Origin: Pleurostoma richardsiae
Lineage: Eukaryota > Ascomycota > Sordariomycetes > Calosphaeriales > Pleurostomataceae
Assembly: GCA_030052745.1 (NCBI GenBank)
Contig: JANBVO010000025.1
Span: forward strand, 1 to 64,000
Reading direction: 5' to 3'
Length of the DNA: 64,000 nucleotides
Below, in pieces: positions 35,391 to 45,836 of the stretch. Each line of letters starts with the position of its first letter. Position 1 is the stretch's first letter. The translations under genes were made by a program, and so were the position numbers. The notes under the pieces were generated by a model. That model was not told the origin of the DNA. It saw only the letters and a list, made by a program, of their open reading frames with translations, and did no database searches.

Positions 35391-36455
35391 CAACAGGCCG
35401 GGGGCTTTTGAGAGCAAGACTATCGCAAGACCAGAATAATGACGCCCTGGGACGGCAAGCCTATCATCAAGAAAGATGAAGACAGGAACGAGAAAGGCCC
35501 GTAGTCGAGCCATTGTGACTGAATCGAACTCACCGCCAATTCGTACCCGCCAGTCCGCTGAGAGCGCCGGACTATTAGCATCGGCTATGAGCCGATGGAC
35601 AAGCTTCTCCGCGAGGTGGGCGAAGGTTCTGGTAAATAGTCGATGGCTGCTGGTTCGACTGTGGGCCTTTGTGGTCCGGGTTGGATAGCTTCCCTGGGTA
35701 AGTGCTAGTATGATTTTGTCGAGCATCTGGTTATGACACCCATGGAAGGCACCATGGTGATGTGCTTAAAAGTGTCAAGAGGCAGGCGTGGACAAGACGT
35801 GTCGGTACCTGTGAGGTACTGCGTACCTTAGTCAATACATACCAGCTACCTGCGTACGTACATAGGTACTCGGGTACCTACCTAAACCTCTCTCATGCTG
35901 TCCGCCGAACCCCGCCGCCCGCTTCACAACCCCCCCCCCCCCCCCCCCCCCTTCTCCTCTCAAACACTTAAGATCCCCGGTCCGCTTTCGCATTCCTCCC
36001 CTTCGTCTTCTTGGTTAGTCAGCTCAGTCAGTCTGACAACGAACCGACGCCGCTTCCTTCCAGTCTCTTCTCTCCATCATCTATCTTCCGTTGACTCAAG
36101 AGCAGGCTCGGTCGCTTTCACCCTGACGATGCAGTGCGATACAAATCAGTCATTTCTGATTATCCCCAATCGTTTCGTTCTATAGGCCACTGGCTGTTTA
36201 TTGCGTCGCCGAGTTATCTCCTACGCTCCTCACCGACCGGTCGGAATAGCAGCTCCAGCCCAACCCAGCCCCTCCGAGACAACCTACAGCAGCTAAATAC
36301 AGGACCTCGACTGCCGGAATAAGCACCCACCACGACTCCGAATCCGGACGTTCCGGACCACAAGGATATTATAAGACCGCCTCTCTGCCACTCTTACCTC
36401 CCAGCGCGCATAGAGGCTGTCACGGGCTGTACCGATTATTGGATCTGTTGGGCCG
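35391..36455. other. Intergenic, promoter of VPS62
   Basis: Contains GTACGTACATAGGTACTCGG-type motifs (about 35850-35880) and a pure C tract (separate entry). No gene recognised; a 113-codon minus-strand frame at 35385-35726 has no signature. Confidence 0.35.
35930..35951 (+). repeat. Homopolymer C tract, 22 bases
   Basis: An unbroken run of 22 C, about 505 bases upstream of the VPS62 ATG. It sits in pyrimidine-rich sequence. Length in the genome may differ from that in the assembly because such runs sequence poorly. Confidence 0.9.
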
Positions 36456-38237
36456 ATGTACTACTTGCGTCGTGCGGTCATTCTTGCCGTTCTTATCGGC
36501 ATCATCATCATCTCTGCAGCGGTCTTGCCCAAGGCCCTTAACCCCCTGCCGCCTTCCCCCGAGGAAAAGCGCCGAGATAAAAGATGGGTAAGGTCGTCTC
36601 CCTACTGGGCTGACCGTCAGGTCTGTCGCTGGTTTGGTCTCTGTGGCGTTCATCATCTGCGCTGGGACGCCCCAGCCCTTCCCGGGGAGAAGAGCCGATA
36701 CGATGAAATAAGGCCTCTTGAGCTGAGGAGCTTACGGAGAGATCGCGGGGCGGAGACCAGCTGGGAAATCGCCGGCACGGTGCAAGCACGACGACAAGGT
36801 GCCATGTCCATGGGCACAAGACGAGGCGTCGCAGAGCAACCGCAGGACCACTCTGGCGCGAGCCAAGATGAGTTGCAAGACATACCAGACTATGTGCTAC
36901 GGCATGCGCCGCTTGTGCACCTCTTCTCCGGGGAAAACTTCTGGCCAGCGGACATTGCGGAACATGTCCAGCACATGACACCATTCGTGAACGGCTCAGT
37001 GGTAAACGCATCTGAACCCCTTTCATTGGCCAATCTGCACAAGTTAGACTTGCCCGGACGGACTTTCCTGACGAGTATCGACGACGTCGAGGAACGTCCA
37101 GAGTGGCTGCACAGCCATGGTGGGATTCCGGGTTCACTCGCCGGACCGCAACGCCAGGATATTCGTGATCAGAGCATAGACGAACCGGCCTCGAGCGACG
37201 ATGACTCAAACTGGGACACGGAGGGCGGGAACATCCATCTGCACAAGATTTCTGACCCTCTCAGGCTCTCGAGGTCCGTATCGCCGGATCCCCACTTGCT
37301 TGCCGGCCGGGCAGTTCGGGACAAGCGTCTTCAGAGAGACGGAGCCCGACAGCGGGCAGAGCAGCAGCTATTGTCGGTGATGTCTGAGGTGCCAGATGGC
37401 AAGCCTAATGCTAGCGGCTATTCTGGCAGCCCAGCTGTCCTTGTTATGGTGGATAAGGGCTCAGGCATCTTGGACGCCTTCTGGTTCTTTTTCTATTCGT
37501 ACAACCTTGGCCAGACAGTCTTTGACATCCGCTTCGGCAACCACGTCGGCGACTGGGAGCACTGTATGGTGCGCTTTGAGCATGGCCACCCGCGCGCCAT
37601 GTTCTTGAGCGAGCACGAGGGTGGTCAGGCGTACGCTTGGGCTGCTTTGGAGAAAAAAAATGTTGAGATTCGCGGCACCTCGGGGAACACTCTCATGGCT
37701 GAGCGGCCCGTCATCTACTCCGCCGTCGGGAGCCATGCGATGTATGCCTTCCCCGGCGACCATCCCTACATTCTGCCCTTCAAGCTCCTTAAGGATCAAA
37801 CGGATCGCGGTCCGCTCTGGGACCCTTCCCTCAATCACTACGCATATTTCTACGACTATCGTGCTACTCCTCCAGCTGATGACGACACAACGGATGAGCG
37901 ATCGATAGACGCGTCGTCCCCGTATCCCTTCGATACCGGAAGCCTCGAGCGCGTCCCCATTCCGGAGGCTACCGAGAAAGAGCCGCAGTCGCTCACTCCA
38001 GCCGGATCTAACCCTGATGCACCCACATCCTGGTTCCACTTTGACGGCACCTGGGGTGACGAACTTTATGGCCTGGGTGACATACGGCAGTGGCGGTTAT
38101 TTGGACAGTATCACTACGTAACAGGCCCACTCGGCCCCAAGTTCAAACATCTGGGCCGGGAGAAGGTCTGCCAGACAGATCGGTGCCGGGTCCTCCAAAG
38201 CATCGAGGAAGGGAAGAGGAAGTCTTGGTATAGCTGA
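36456..38237 (+). CDS. VPS62: VPS62-family vacuolar protein-sorting protein
   Basis: One exon of 593 residues. A short cytosolic N-terminus (MYYLRRA) precedes a membrane segment at about residues 8-27 (VILAVLIGIIIISAAVLP), making a type II signal anchor. Family blocks: YVLRHAPLVHLFSGENFWPA, VNASEPLSLANLHKLDLPGR, FLTSIDDVEERPEWLHS, VLVMVDKGSGILDAFWFFFY, SYNLGQTVFDIRFGNHVGDW, EHCMVRFEHGHPRAMFLSEH and RPVIYSAVGSHAMYAFPGDH. Yeast Vps62 was found in cytoplasm-to-vacuole protein targeting screens; its molecular action is unsettled. The linker between anchor and domain is Arg-rich and probably disordered. No break is seen. Confidence 0.92.
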   Translation: MYYLRRAVILAVLIGIIIISAAVLPKALNPLPPSPEEKRRDKRWVRSSPYWADRQVCRWFGLCGVHHLRWDAPALPGEKSRYDEIRPLELRSLRRDRGAETSWEIAGTVQARRQGAMSMGTRRGVAEQPQDHSGASQDELQDIPDYVLRHAPLVHLFSGENFWPADIAEHVQHMTPFVNGSVVNASEPLSLANLHKLDLPGRTFLTSIDDVEERPEWLHSHGGIPGSLAGPQRQDIRDQSIDEPASSDDDSNWDTEGGNIHLHKISDPLRLSRSVSPDPHLLAGRAVRDKRLQRDGARQRAEQQLLSVMSEVPDGKPNASGYSGSPAVLVMVDKGSGILDAFWFFFYSYNLGQTVFDIRFGNHVGDWEHCMVRFEHGHPRAMFLSEHEGGQAYAWAALEKKNVEIRGTSGNTLMAERPVIYSAVGSHAMYAFPGDHPYILPFKLLKDQTDRGPLWDPSLNHYAYFYDYRATPPADDDTTDERSIDASSPYPFDTGSLERVPIPEATEKEPQSLTPAGSNPDAPTSWFHFDGTWGDELYGLGDIRQWRLFGQYHYVTGPLGPKFKHLGREKVCQTDRCRVLQSIEEGKRKSWYS

Positions 38238-38959
38238 GCCTGTCATCAGCGTCAACCCCGACAAGTTTCTCGTCCCTCCCTCTCCTTCCTTTCCTCTGTT
38301 TTCCGAGTTCCTGCTGGTTCTTTCACCTCCTTTGGAATAGATGGTATTGGGCTATCCTGTCTTTCTACAAGCTAGAGTCCTACTGCGGTGCCCGGTGTTA
38401 TCGCAAGACTAGAGATAGATAGAGGACACGAAGACGCGAAGGGAAGGGGGGAAAGGGGCGAAGGGGCGCGTGGCCCAAGAGCCACGCCAACCCCCGGTGT
38501 TGTTCCAATAGCTTGCTTGCGCTGCCCACCTAGATACCCATAATTTTCATGAAGTTCTCGTACCATTCCTTCACGTAGCACGCTTTGGTAACGTGTGGGA
38601 TGTCGATCGTGATCCATGAGGCCGGGTGCCTGTTTCTATCTAGACATGAGAGCTAAGAATGTTCAGCCATTATAACAGCGGGGTATCTATTTGCAGAAAG
38701 CACATTTTGATGATAGAGCATGAAACAGAGGGGGGACAGGCAACAACGAAGAACCTCTTGAAGTGCAGCCGTCGCCGAGCGCCAAACACCATTTGACTCT
38801 GTTTAATATCACCGCGGTCGTGTTCATACATCCATTCCTGCGTACCAAATCTCGAAAAGAAATTGAACGCTTCGTGAAATCCAGGAGACTAACTAATCGG
38901 GTCATCATCATGTATCGTCGAACATTCCGTTTTTCATGTTTCCAAGGTTCATATCCTTA
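38238..38959. other. Intergenic between convergent genes
   Basis: 3' untranslated regions of VPS62 and of the large unknown gene. No conserved coding signal. Confidence 0.35.
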
Positions 38960-41900
38960 CTAGTTCCATCGTGTGACCGACCCACGAACGCCAGTCTCGA
39001 TTCCGTCTTCGTGGATCTTGAAACCAGTATTACTGCCCGGGTCGTCCATGTTATCATCATCTACGACGTGCCAGGCACGCTGAGTGCTAGGATATTCCGA
39101 GGGCTCGGAACCGGAATCGCTGCCATCCATATCCGTGTCGAGGGGATCCATGTTTTCACCGTCTGACATGTCGTCCTCGATGCCAGGCCAAGGTTCATCT
39201 TCAGGCAGGGTTACGGCGCTCTCGACATGCCAAGATTGCTGGCGAGCATAATAACTTCGAGGGAGCTGCTGTGAATCCGGGTCTTCAGATCCTGCACCGA
39301 CTTCATTCAAATGGCCGGCATCGTCCTCGTAGACAGGAATGTCGACTTCGCTCGAGTTATTAGCATCTCGATACCGGTCGAGCGGGCAAGTCTCGTGGGA
39401 CATTATCTCGCTGTTGCCGTCATAAAGATCTGTCAAATTCCCCCGATCGCCATCCTCCAATAGTACATCTCGGGAGACTTCGTCGGCCGCCACGATGTGG
39501 CGGGCGTGTTGTCCATGTAGCTGGTGGTCCGGTGGTGCGTTGCTGTACGGAGTAGCATAGCAAAATGGTGTGGTCCGTCGTTCCCCTCGTTCATCTTCAA
39601 TGAGCAACGTGGGGCCACCCGCAGGCGCGAGGCTAGGGCTGCGGCTGAGACTACGGTTGCTCCAACGCGGTGTGTTACGCGGCCGGAGACTCGGCGATCG
39701 TGTGCTGCGCCGACGTTGCTTAGATATTATGGCGATAGACGACAGTGAGAGGGGCATGCGCGGGCTTGAGCGGGTGGCCAGAAAAGGCGAGGGTCGCCGC
39801 TCGTTCGCAGCGTGCGCAAGCGCGTTGACACCTGCAACGTTGTTTGATGCCACAGGCCGGTTTCGAGCCATGGGTGGTGAGACGGTGGCTGGTAGACCTG
39901 GAGGCAAAGATGTTGTTCTGATCGGAGCTGGACGGGAGCATTTGCGCTCTCTGCTTATCGCGGGAGATTGTCCTTTCTCGTAGATTGGGCTAGCGGATAG
40001 GATAGGAGACTGCGCACTAGGGAACGGGTCTCGAGATGGCTCGTCGGGCGCTCGGGAAATATGTGACTGTTGAGGCTGACGGTGCCATAGACTCAATGAT
40101 TGTGTGCTAGGCTGTCCATCTAGGCGATCATTCCACGTCCAATAGCTCTCCAAGGCGTCTGCTTCGGGTACATCGGTGCTGCCAGTGCTGCTCTGGGAAT
40201 CTGGATAAACGCGGCTAAGCTCCCGCAGCTTCTGCCACGACCATCCAAGGTCATTAGGGGGGTGACTGAGAGCATCAGGGTCTTGCAGGTAAGCTTCCGG
40301 CTGGGTCAGGTAAAGGCGCTGCATGCCGCTGGCCTTCATGACGACAGTAGACATGAGGAAGGCAGTGTCCCAGATTGCAGGTGTCAGCATCTCAGCTGGT
40401 GAAAGAAAGCGAAGTCGCGAGTCCTTGTGGAGCTTGCGAAGCGGAATCCAAGGTTGATGCAAGCCTAGGAATTTTGAAACTCTAGGATCGGACGTGTATG
40501 TCGGTCGCTGGGAGAGTGACTCCGGCGACAAAGGCATGGCACGAAGGATAGTGCCAAGAGCATCGTTGACAGCGAGTTGGACGCTCCGGGCATCGCATCC
40601 TCTGACGCAGGCTGTCTTGATCAGTCCACGGCTTCTCAGCCGTTGATCGATCATTCGTCCTGGAGCACAGGCTCTAGGCAGCAACCATTCCGAGCCGGGA
40701 GCAGCCCACTCGGCGTTGAACGGGGATTGCGGATCGGGCGTTGCTCTGCTGTGCGTGTTAGGTATCTGGGTCCAGTCATCGAAGTCGGGTCCGTCGTTCC
40801 CGGGAAGCCTCTGCAAAGGGGCAAAGTCTCCCAACTTCATCCAAATGCCCCTGAGAGGGAAGGGGAGGAAAACCACCTCCAGTTCCCAAGGTCTGTTGTA
40901 TGATGGGGGAGATGTGGCCTGGAGCTCACGGATCTGAGCCTGGAGAGCCTCGAGCTGGCTGTAAAGATCAGTGCGAGCCGAGTTGCACCCTGACCCGCTC
41001 AGGGACACAGACTTCTCGCTGTTCATCACATCTCCAACGTCAGTGATGGCCCGACGACTGGAGGCAAGACTGCCATTATCGTCATACAATCTTTTCTCTA
41101 CTTCTTCGACCCGTGATTCAAGCTCGGTCACTCGAATATCCGTATGATCGTGCTTATCCTGGCAGTCTTCATGGCCAGCGACAGAAAATGAAGCACTTTC
41201 TAGTTTGTCAAGTCGCTGTTCATGGCTGCTAACGGTATCAGACAGCTGATGAAACGCTTGTTGACGGATGTCATCCAGAGGTGAGTCCGCGGCGAGCCCA
41301 TACAAAAGATCTTGTGTGGTCTGCGCCATCGGAGTGGGGGCCCCGTCATCCACCGGAGGCATATTCGCTGAGGGCTGGTTCGAACTGGCAATTTCCGGAA
41401 TAATATCATCTAGCATGACGCGATGTTCGGCTTGATCCCTCAAGGCATCACGAACTTGTCCTAAAGACGTACCACTTAGTGTCTGAAGGCCCTTTCCAGC
41501 AAAGGGCCGGAGATATCTTAGCTGACTTGCAGTATTGGTCGAGCCTGACTGCGAAGGCAGTAAACATTGGGACGGAATGGGCGGCAGGGTAGTGTGCCCG
41601 CTTTGCGATTGGGCTTGAATCCCCCAGCTCAACGTATCCGGCATCGAGCTGCCGGGGCCCGCAAAATCAGCCTTCTCAGCCTGTGGAAGGGCGTTTTGCA
41701 CCGCGGCACCATGAGTAGAGAAAGATGTAAAGTCCATCGCGGTCAGTTCCGTAGCAGGAATCTCTCCAAAGTCCGGCGGAATCTGGAAAGATGAGAGGCC
41801 CTGGACTGGACTCAGAGGCTCTCGGTTTCCCCTTGGTTTCTCGTTCTCCTGGCCAGAGGACATTTCTGGCCTGGACGACGAGAGGGATGGACCGGCTGCG

Positions 41901-42175
41901 GTATCGTCATGGAAGCAGGCATGATGAGAACACATGCAATATAGCAGGTGATCAGAATCGAGGCCGGCGGCAAGAGCTGCAGTGGAAGCATGCCGACTCC
42001 AGAATCGGCGGCAACCGCATTTCACTCCGCTCGCGCCGGGACGGAGGTCCACAAAGTTGCAAGGACCTCCAGGCAACTGAAGGCCGGGAAAGTCGCGGGG
42101 CGCGGGGCTTTCATCGTTGTATATATCAAACAGAAAGGGAGTAGTATGGATAGCCTCGAACGGTGTGGCGGCCAT
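38960..42175 (-). CDS. Large protein of unknown function with N-terminal Cys/His cluster
   Basis: One uninterrupted exon of 1071 residues from the ATG at 42175. I do not recognise a named family. Near the N-terminus (about 38-90) is CNFVDLRPG then CGCRRFWSR and CMCSHHACFHDD, a Cys/His cluster (C-x-C, then C-x-C-x4-C with neighbouring His) that could bind metal. About residues 310-360 contain a short coiled-coil-like stretch (HTDIRVTELESRVEEVEKRL). The middle (about 430-640) is the best folded-looking part, with WMKLGDFAPLQRLPGN, FNAEWAAPGSEWLLPRACAP and AIWDTAFLMSTVVMKASGMQ. The C-terminal 400 residues are Ser/Arg/Pro-rich then acidic and look disordered. The long unspliced frame with this domain texture supports a real gene. 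Confidence 0.75.
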   Translation of the reverse strand: MAATPFEAIHTTPFLFDIYNDESPAPRDFPGLQLPGGPCNFVDLRPGASGVKCGCRRFWSRHASTAALAAGLDSDHLLYCMCSHHACFHDDTAAGPSLSSSRPEMSSGQENEKPRGNREPLSPVQGLSSFQIPPDFGEIPATELTAMDFTSFSTHGAAVQNALPQAEKADFAGPGSSMPDTLSWGIQAQSQSGHTTLPPIPSQCLLPSQSGSTNTASQLRYLRPFAGKGLQTLSGTSLGQVRDALRDQAEHRVMLDDIIPEIASSNQPSANMPPVDDGAPTPMAQTTQDLLYGLAADSPLDDIRQQAFHQLSDTVSSHEQRLDKLESASFSVAGHEDCQDKHDHTDIRVTELESRVEEVEKRLYDDNGSLASSRRAITDVGDVMNSEKSVSLSGSGCNSARTDLYSQLEALQAQIRELQATSPPSYNRPWELEVVFLPFPLRGIWMKLGDFAPLQRLPGNDGPDFDDWTQIPNTHSRATPDPQSPFNAEWAAPGSEWLLPRACAPGRMIDQRLRSRGLIKTACVRGCDARSVQLAVNDALGTILRAMPLSPESLSQRPTYTSDPRVSKFLGLHQPWIPLRKLHKDSRLRFLSPAEMLTPAIWDTAFLMSTVVMKASGMQRLYLTQPEAYLQDPDALSHPPNDLGWSWQKLRELSRVYPDSQSSTGSTDVPEADALESYWTWNDRLDGQPSTQSLSLWHRQPQQSHISRAPDEPSRDPFPSAQSPILSASPIYEKGQSPAISRERKCSRPAPIRTTSLPPGLPATVSPPMARNRPVASNNVAGVNALAHAANERRPSPFLATRSSPRMPLSLSSIAIISKQRRRSTRSPSLRPRNTPRWSNRSLSRSPSLAPAGGPTLLIEDERGERRTTPFCYATPYSNAPPDHQLHGQHARHIVAADEVSRDVLLEDGDRGNLTDLYDGNSEIMSHETCPLDRYRDANNSSEVDIPVYEDDAGHLNEVGAGSEDPDSQQLPRSYYARQQSWHVESAVTLPEDEPWPGIEDDMSDGENMDPLDTDMDGSDSGSEPSEYPSTQRAWHVVDDDNMDDPGSNTGFKIHEDGIETGVRGSVTRWN

Positions 42176-44069
42176 CGGGACACGGCGGCGTCATTTCCTA
42201 TTGCAGGACGGAGTGTTGAGCGCGAGCCTGGCGGTGGCAGCGGCGGAAGTCGTTGCAGCGGCTGATGTGCGGTTCACATGGGACGAGAAACAGCGCGCTT
42301 CCGTCAAGCGAAACCAACCAGGCCAGAGAAGTCGCACTCAGGAAAGGTTGGTGAGGCCCTCGCATGGAGCACTGCGATTATCAGCCCAGGCTCGGTGGCG
42401 GAAGCGCGGCAGCTGGCTCCTAAGACAGATATTACTGACCGCATTGAGATGGAATGGAATTGACGCGGGTGCGCTGAGTGGCAGAGAAGGAGGCGCAGAG
42501 TATTTATGCACTGCCTGTTGAGGCAAGTCGATGATTGCGGAACTGGGGCGCGCACCGGAATCAGAGCCGGTAGGATGAGAAAGGAGGACTGCTCAGCATG
42601 CAGAGATGCAACCGAGCACAAGGAAAGGAAGCTAGACCGCGAAGCAAAAAGTGAGGCGGAGAGACCGAGTCGGCTCTGGTAAGAGGACGGTGAAGAGGGG
42701 TAAAGGATACCTAACTGGTCGAAGCGGCACGTACCACCTTATACTTGAGGTGCCCCTACCTCCGGTACCAAAGTTAGGTACCTAGGATATGTCGCAGCGG
42801 CCGCCTGCAGCAAGCTAAAATGTGACCTCCATCAACAGCACCCTGACACCCCCAGTATGTATCCTCTTTTGCCCATGGGTCCCCGCTGACAGGCGGGCAT
42901 TATCACTTTTACATGCGTAGCAGCTGTTAGCGATATGAATGGGCAGTGGTAGTAATTATCTACCTGCCTACTCAGATACAGGGTGGACCGCCTCCTCGGC
43001 TCTTTGAGTGTTGTGTTATGACTCGATTAGTTACAGCGGGACGCGGTGCTGGGTCCACATCTTTCATTGGCTGAGAAGCTCTTGAACCCCAGCGCGCGCC
43101 GTGTTCGCGGCACCGCGTTCCGTCCATCAGCAAGTAACCGGGAAAAGCGTGACGAGTTTACGTCCAATTCATAGGCTCATCTGCCTACTCAGGTCCCTCG
43201 CTTGTCCACCTGAGCCGGTGTTCAAACCGTCCATCTAGTTTCCAAATACCTCAAAGTACCTATGACAGTACTTATGGCGCCCAACTGATGCTAGTTTTTG
43301 CCCCGTGCAAGGGATCGCCCCGAGAACCCCGAGCTGAAGCAGTTGAAGCGCCTTGATGTAGTGATCGTTTGTTCTACTTGCAGCTCGACATGATTTCGTG
43401 CGTTAGCTGCTGTGAAGAAGCTCATGCTTAGATGACGCACCGTAGATGACCCGAAGGACCTGTGCCGGCGGTTTCTGGCAGGAGACTTGATATTCACGCT
43501 TGTGAACTAGATGTCTACAGCCTCTGAGGCGTGACGAGCGTTACACCTGCCGTGCCTTACTAAAGCGATGCTGATCAAGTGCTCCTCGCTTTGCATAGTG
43601 CCAATTCCCGGGAAGCCATAGAATACCATCCTTCATTGAACGCATCACCGAGACATGCGGTTATAAACACAAGGCGAAAAGACACAATTTCAGCATTGCG
43701 ATGCTCTATTCGGAAGCTCCCAGACACCGGGGCGAACTATCTAAAGTATCGCGTCATCATACATGGCGGCTATGCATGTGGACATTCGTGCAGCTGACCG
43801 CCGGATACGCCTGCCCAGAGTCCTGATCCCAGCTATGTGTGTTGTGCGTGTATGACAGAGGGGGAGACAGACGCAAAAGAAGTAGTGAGACGAGGGAGAC
43901 GGAAACGAAGGGAAATGCTCGTCAGCCTGCCACCTGTGGGAGCTGGCTGGCGCCAACCAACAATATCCTGACGTATCGTACACGGGATCGCTGGGCCATC
44001 GCCGCGCCCCCTTTCCCATTTCGCGAGCATAGAGAGATACTGACAACCCTCTAGCAGGAAGAGCCGTGT
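42176..44069. other. Intergenic
   Basis: About 1.9 kb. Contains the promoter of the 1071-residue gene and the 3' end of the next minus-strand gene. GTTAGGTACCTAGG lies at 42773-42786. No gene recognised. Confidence 0.35.
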
Positions 44070-45836
44070 TCAACATTCGGCCCAGCTACCCATCGGCCCA
44101 GTACTAGCGATCAGACTCCCTGTGCCGATGCTACCACCAATGTCCCAATAATGACGGCTCGAGTGTCTGGAGCTCATGGTAATGCTTCCTCTACGGCCCG
44201 ATTTCTTGGTACTGTGGCTAGCGCAGCTGGAATTATGACGCATCGCAACATTGTTCTGCGTCGACATCCGAAATGTTCGTCGGTCTGCCTGCCTGGCCCG
44301 GGAAACCAACGGGTGGTACTGTCTAACTCGCGCCGCCTTGGCTGCGGCGTCCTGTGCACTCGACGCTGCGAGGTGCGTCGGGGTAGAAACGAACGGCACA
44401 GAAGGAGGGGTGTGGCTCATGAAGCGGCCGCGTAAGTACCGGAAGACCAACTTGACATCAAGATCCTGCTCCCACTCCTGTTGCGTGAATATCATGCTCG
44501 ATGATCCTGTTTGTTGAATGGCGGAAAGTTCGACATTACAACCAAGACTATCCTGAGCGGGTCCTTGGGCCACTGTTGGCAGAAACTGTGGCAGAGATGG
44601 CGTACTCTTGTCTGCTGTCCCTGTCGCCATGTCGTTGCTGTCTGCTACAGCCTCCGGGATGGCCGGTAGTCCAGCATAGGGCAGTGGCATCTGCTGTACT
44701 TGAACGTACGTCGAAAACGCTCCTGGGTGCGGATGCGACGTGAAGTGATTTACTAGCAAACCGAGCTCTCGCGCAACTCGTTCAAGAATGCGCAGTTGCC
44801 ACGATGAATCGCCTAGTGACGACCTCTGGTCATTCTTCGTAAAGGCGTCAGGTGATGGGCTGGCCGTAGAGGAGAGATCGTCAGTATCGTCTGGCAGCGC
44901 CTCGTTGAGTAAGATAGAGAGCAGCTTGGTATCGATCCCCATCAGGTCGCAGATTACTGTTCGGGTAATTCGAGACAGTAGCCCATCGCCTTCTCTCGCC
45001 GGACAGGATGCGTCCTGGTCGTGCCAGTCCTGGTGGCTTCCGAGCGAGGTGGGTGTTGTGGGTCTAACGACCGTACTCAGTGTTGCTTGCTCTTCATCTT
45101 CTGATGCTCTCGCGCGGGTCCACCTCTGCACTGAAGTCTCTGATAGCCTTCTTCGTCTCGTCTCCTTCCGAATTTCCTCAAGGAGCACACGGCTCTGTTC
45201 CAGCTGCCATTCCTCAATTCGCCTCACCCGCTCCAGTTCCCGGGTGTCCTCGTCTCCCAGGTCAAGCCGGGCAAGTCCTAAGCTCTCCCGTCTCCTCTTT
45301 ATTCTTCGAGGGTTGAATCGCTCAAAGGCGAACATCCTGTCCTGCATCTCTGACTCTGTTCCCGGGACATCTATCCTGAACGACCCTAGCCCATCATGAG
45401 CGGGTAGAATCTGCGAGGCTTGTGTGAATACCTGACTGTTTTGGGCACGAAAGTCAGGCAGATGGCTGTCTAGGCTGTCTAGTTCAGCATCATCTTCGAG
45501 GTTATTCTCGTCGTTGTCGTCGCCTATTATGGCCTCTGATGTAACGACAGAGCCAGTGGGGTTCAGACCGCTGAGCTCTGACCGGGCGATAGTGTTGAGA
45601 CTGCCAATATCGCTAAATCGAGAGCGGCCAGGTGTCGGACTGGAGTTCTGCACGGAGCTTAAATAGGTTGTATCCTCGCCGCCATCTGTAGCCGGAGAGA
45701 AGACAACCCAGGTCTGGTTATCATGGTGCACATCTGTAGGGAAGACCGGAGCAGCAGAGGTCCACGACTCGATCGACTCCGCATCTGGACGGACGACACG
45801 CTGCGAGAGCCGCCGCGTTGGTTGTCGAAAAGCCAT
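44070..45836 (-). CDS. Protein of unknown function, acidic/Arg-rich, 588 residues
   Basis: One exon from the ATG at 45836. No named family recognised. The N-terminal half is acidic and Ser-rich (DDNDENNLEDDAELDSLDSH). It is followed by a charged helix-like region at about 175-235 (FNPRRIKRRRESLGLARLDL ... RVRRIEEWQLEQSRVLLEEI) that could be a coiled coil with a bipartite basic signal. A conserved-looking block LLSRITRTVICDLMGIDTKL lies near 285-305, and EQDLDVKLVFRYLRGRF near 465. The C-terminus is Ser/Arg/His-rich with SRHSSRHYWDIGGSIGTGSL. The length of the unspliced frame and the domain-like texture argue for a real gene; function cannot be assigned. Confidence 0.72.
   Translation of the reverse strand: MAFRQPTRRLSQRVVRPDAESIESWTSAAPVFPTDVHHDNQTWVVFSPATDGGEDTTYLSSVQNSSPTPGRSRFSDIGSLNTIARSELSGLNPTGSVVTSEAIIGDDNDENNLEDDAELDSLDSHLPDFRAQNSQVFTQASQILPAHDGLGSFRIDVPGTESEMQDRMFAFERFNPRRIKRRRESLGLARLDLGDEDTRELERVRRIEEWQLEQSRVLLEEIRKETRRRRLSETSVQRWTRARASEDEEQATLSTVVRPTTPTSLGSHQDWHDQDASCPAREGDGLLSRITRTVICDLMGIDTKLLSILLNEALPDDTDDLSSTASPSPDAFTKNDQRSSLGDSSWQLRILERVARELGLLVNHFTSHPHPGAFSTYVQVQQMPLPYAGLPAIPEAVADSNDMATGTADKSTPSLPQFLPTVAQGPAQDSLGCNVELSAIQQTGSSSMIFTQQEWEQDLDVKLVFRYLRGRFMSHTPPSVPFVSTPTHLAASSAQDAAAKAARVRQYHPLVSRARQADRRTFRMSTQNNVAMRHNSSCASHSTKKSGRRGSITMSSRHSSRHYWDIGGSIGTGSLIASTGPMGSWAEC

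Noticed and set aside
37202-37208. ATGACTCA-like Gcn4 match in VPS62
   Set aside because: Lies inside coding sequence, so treated as chance.
36538-37209. 223-codon minus-strand frame inside VPS62
   Set aside because: Antisense shadow of a well-conserved gene in GC-rich sequence, no signature of its own.
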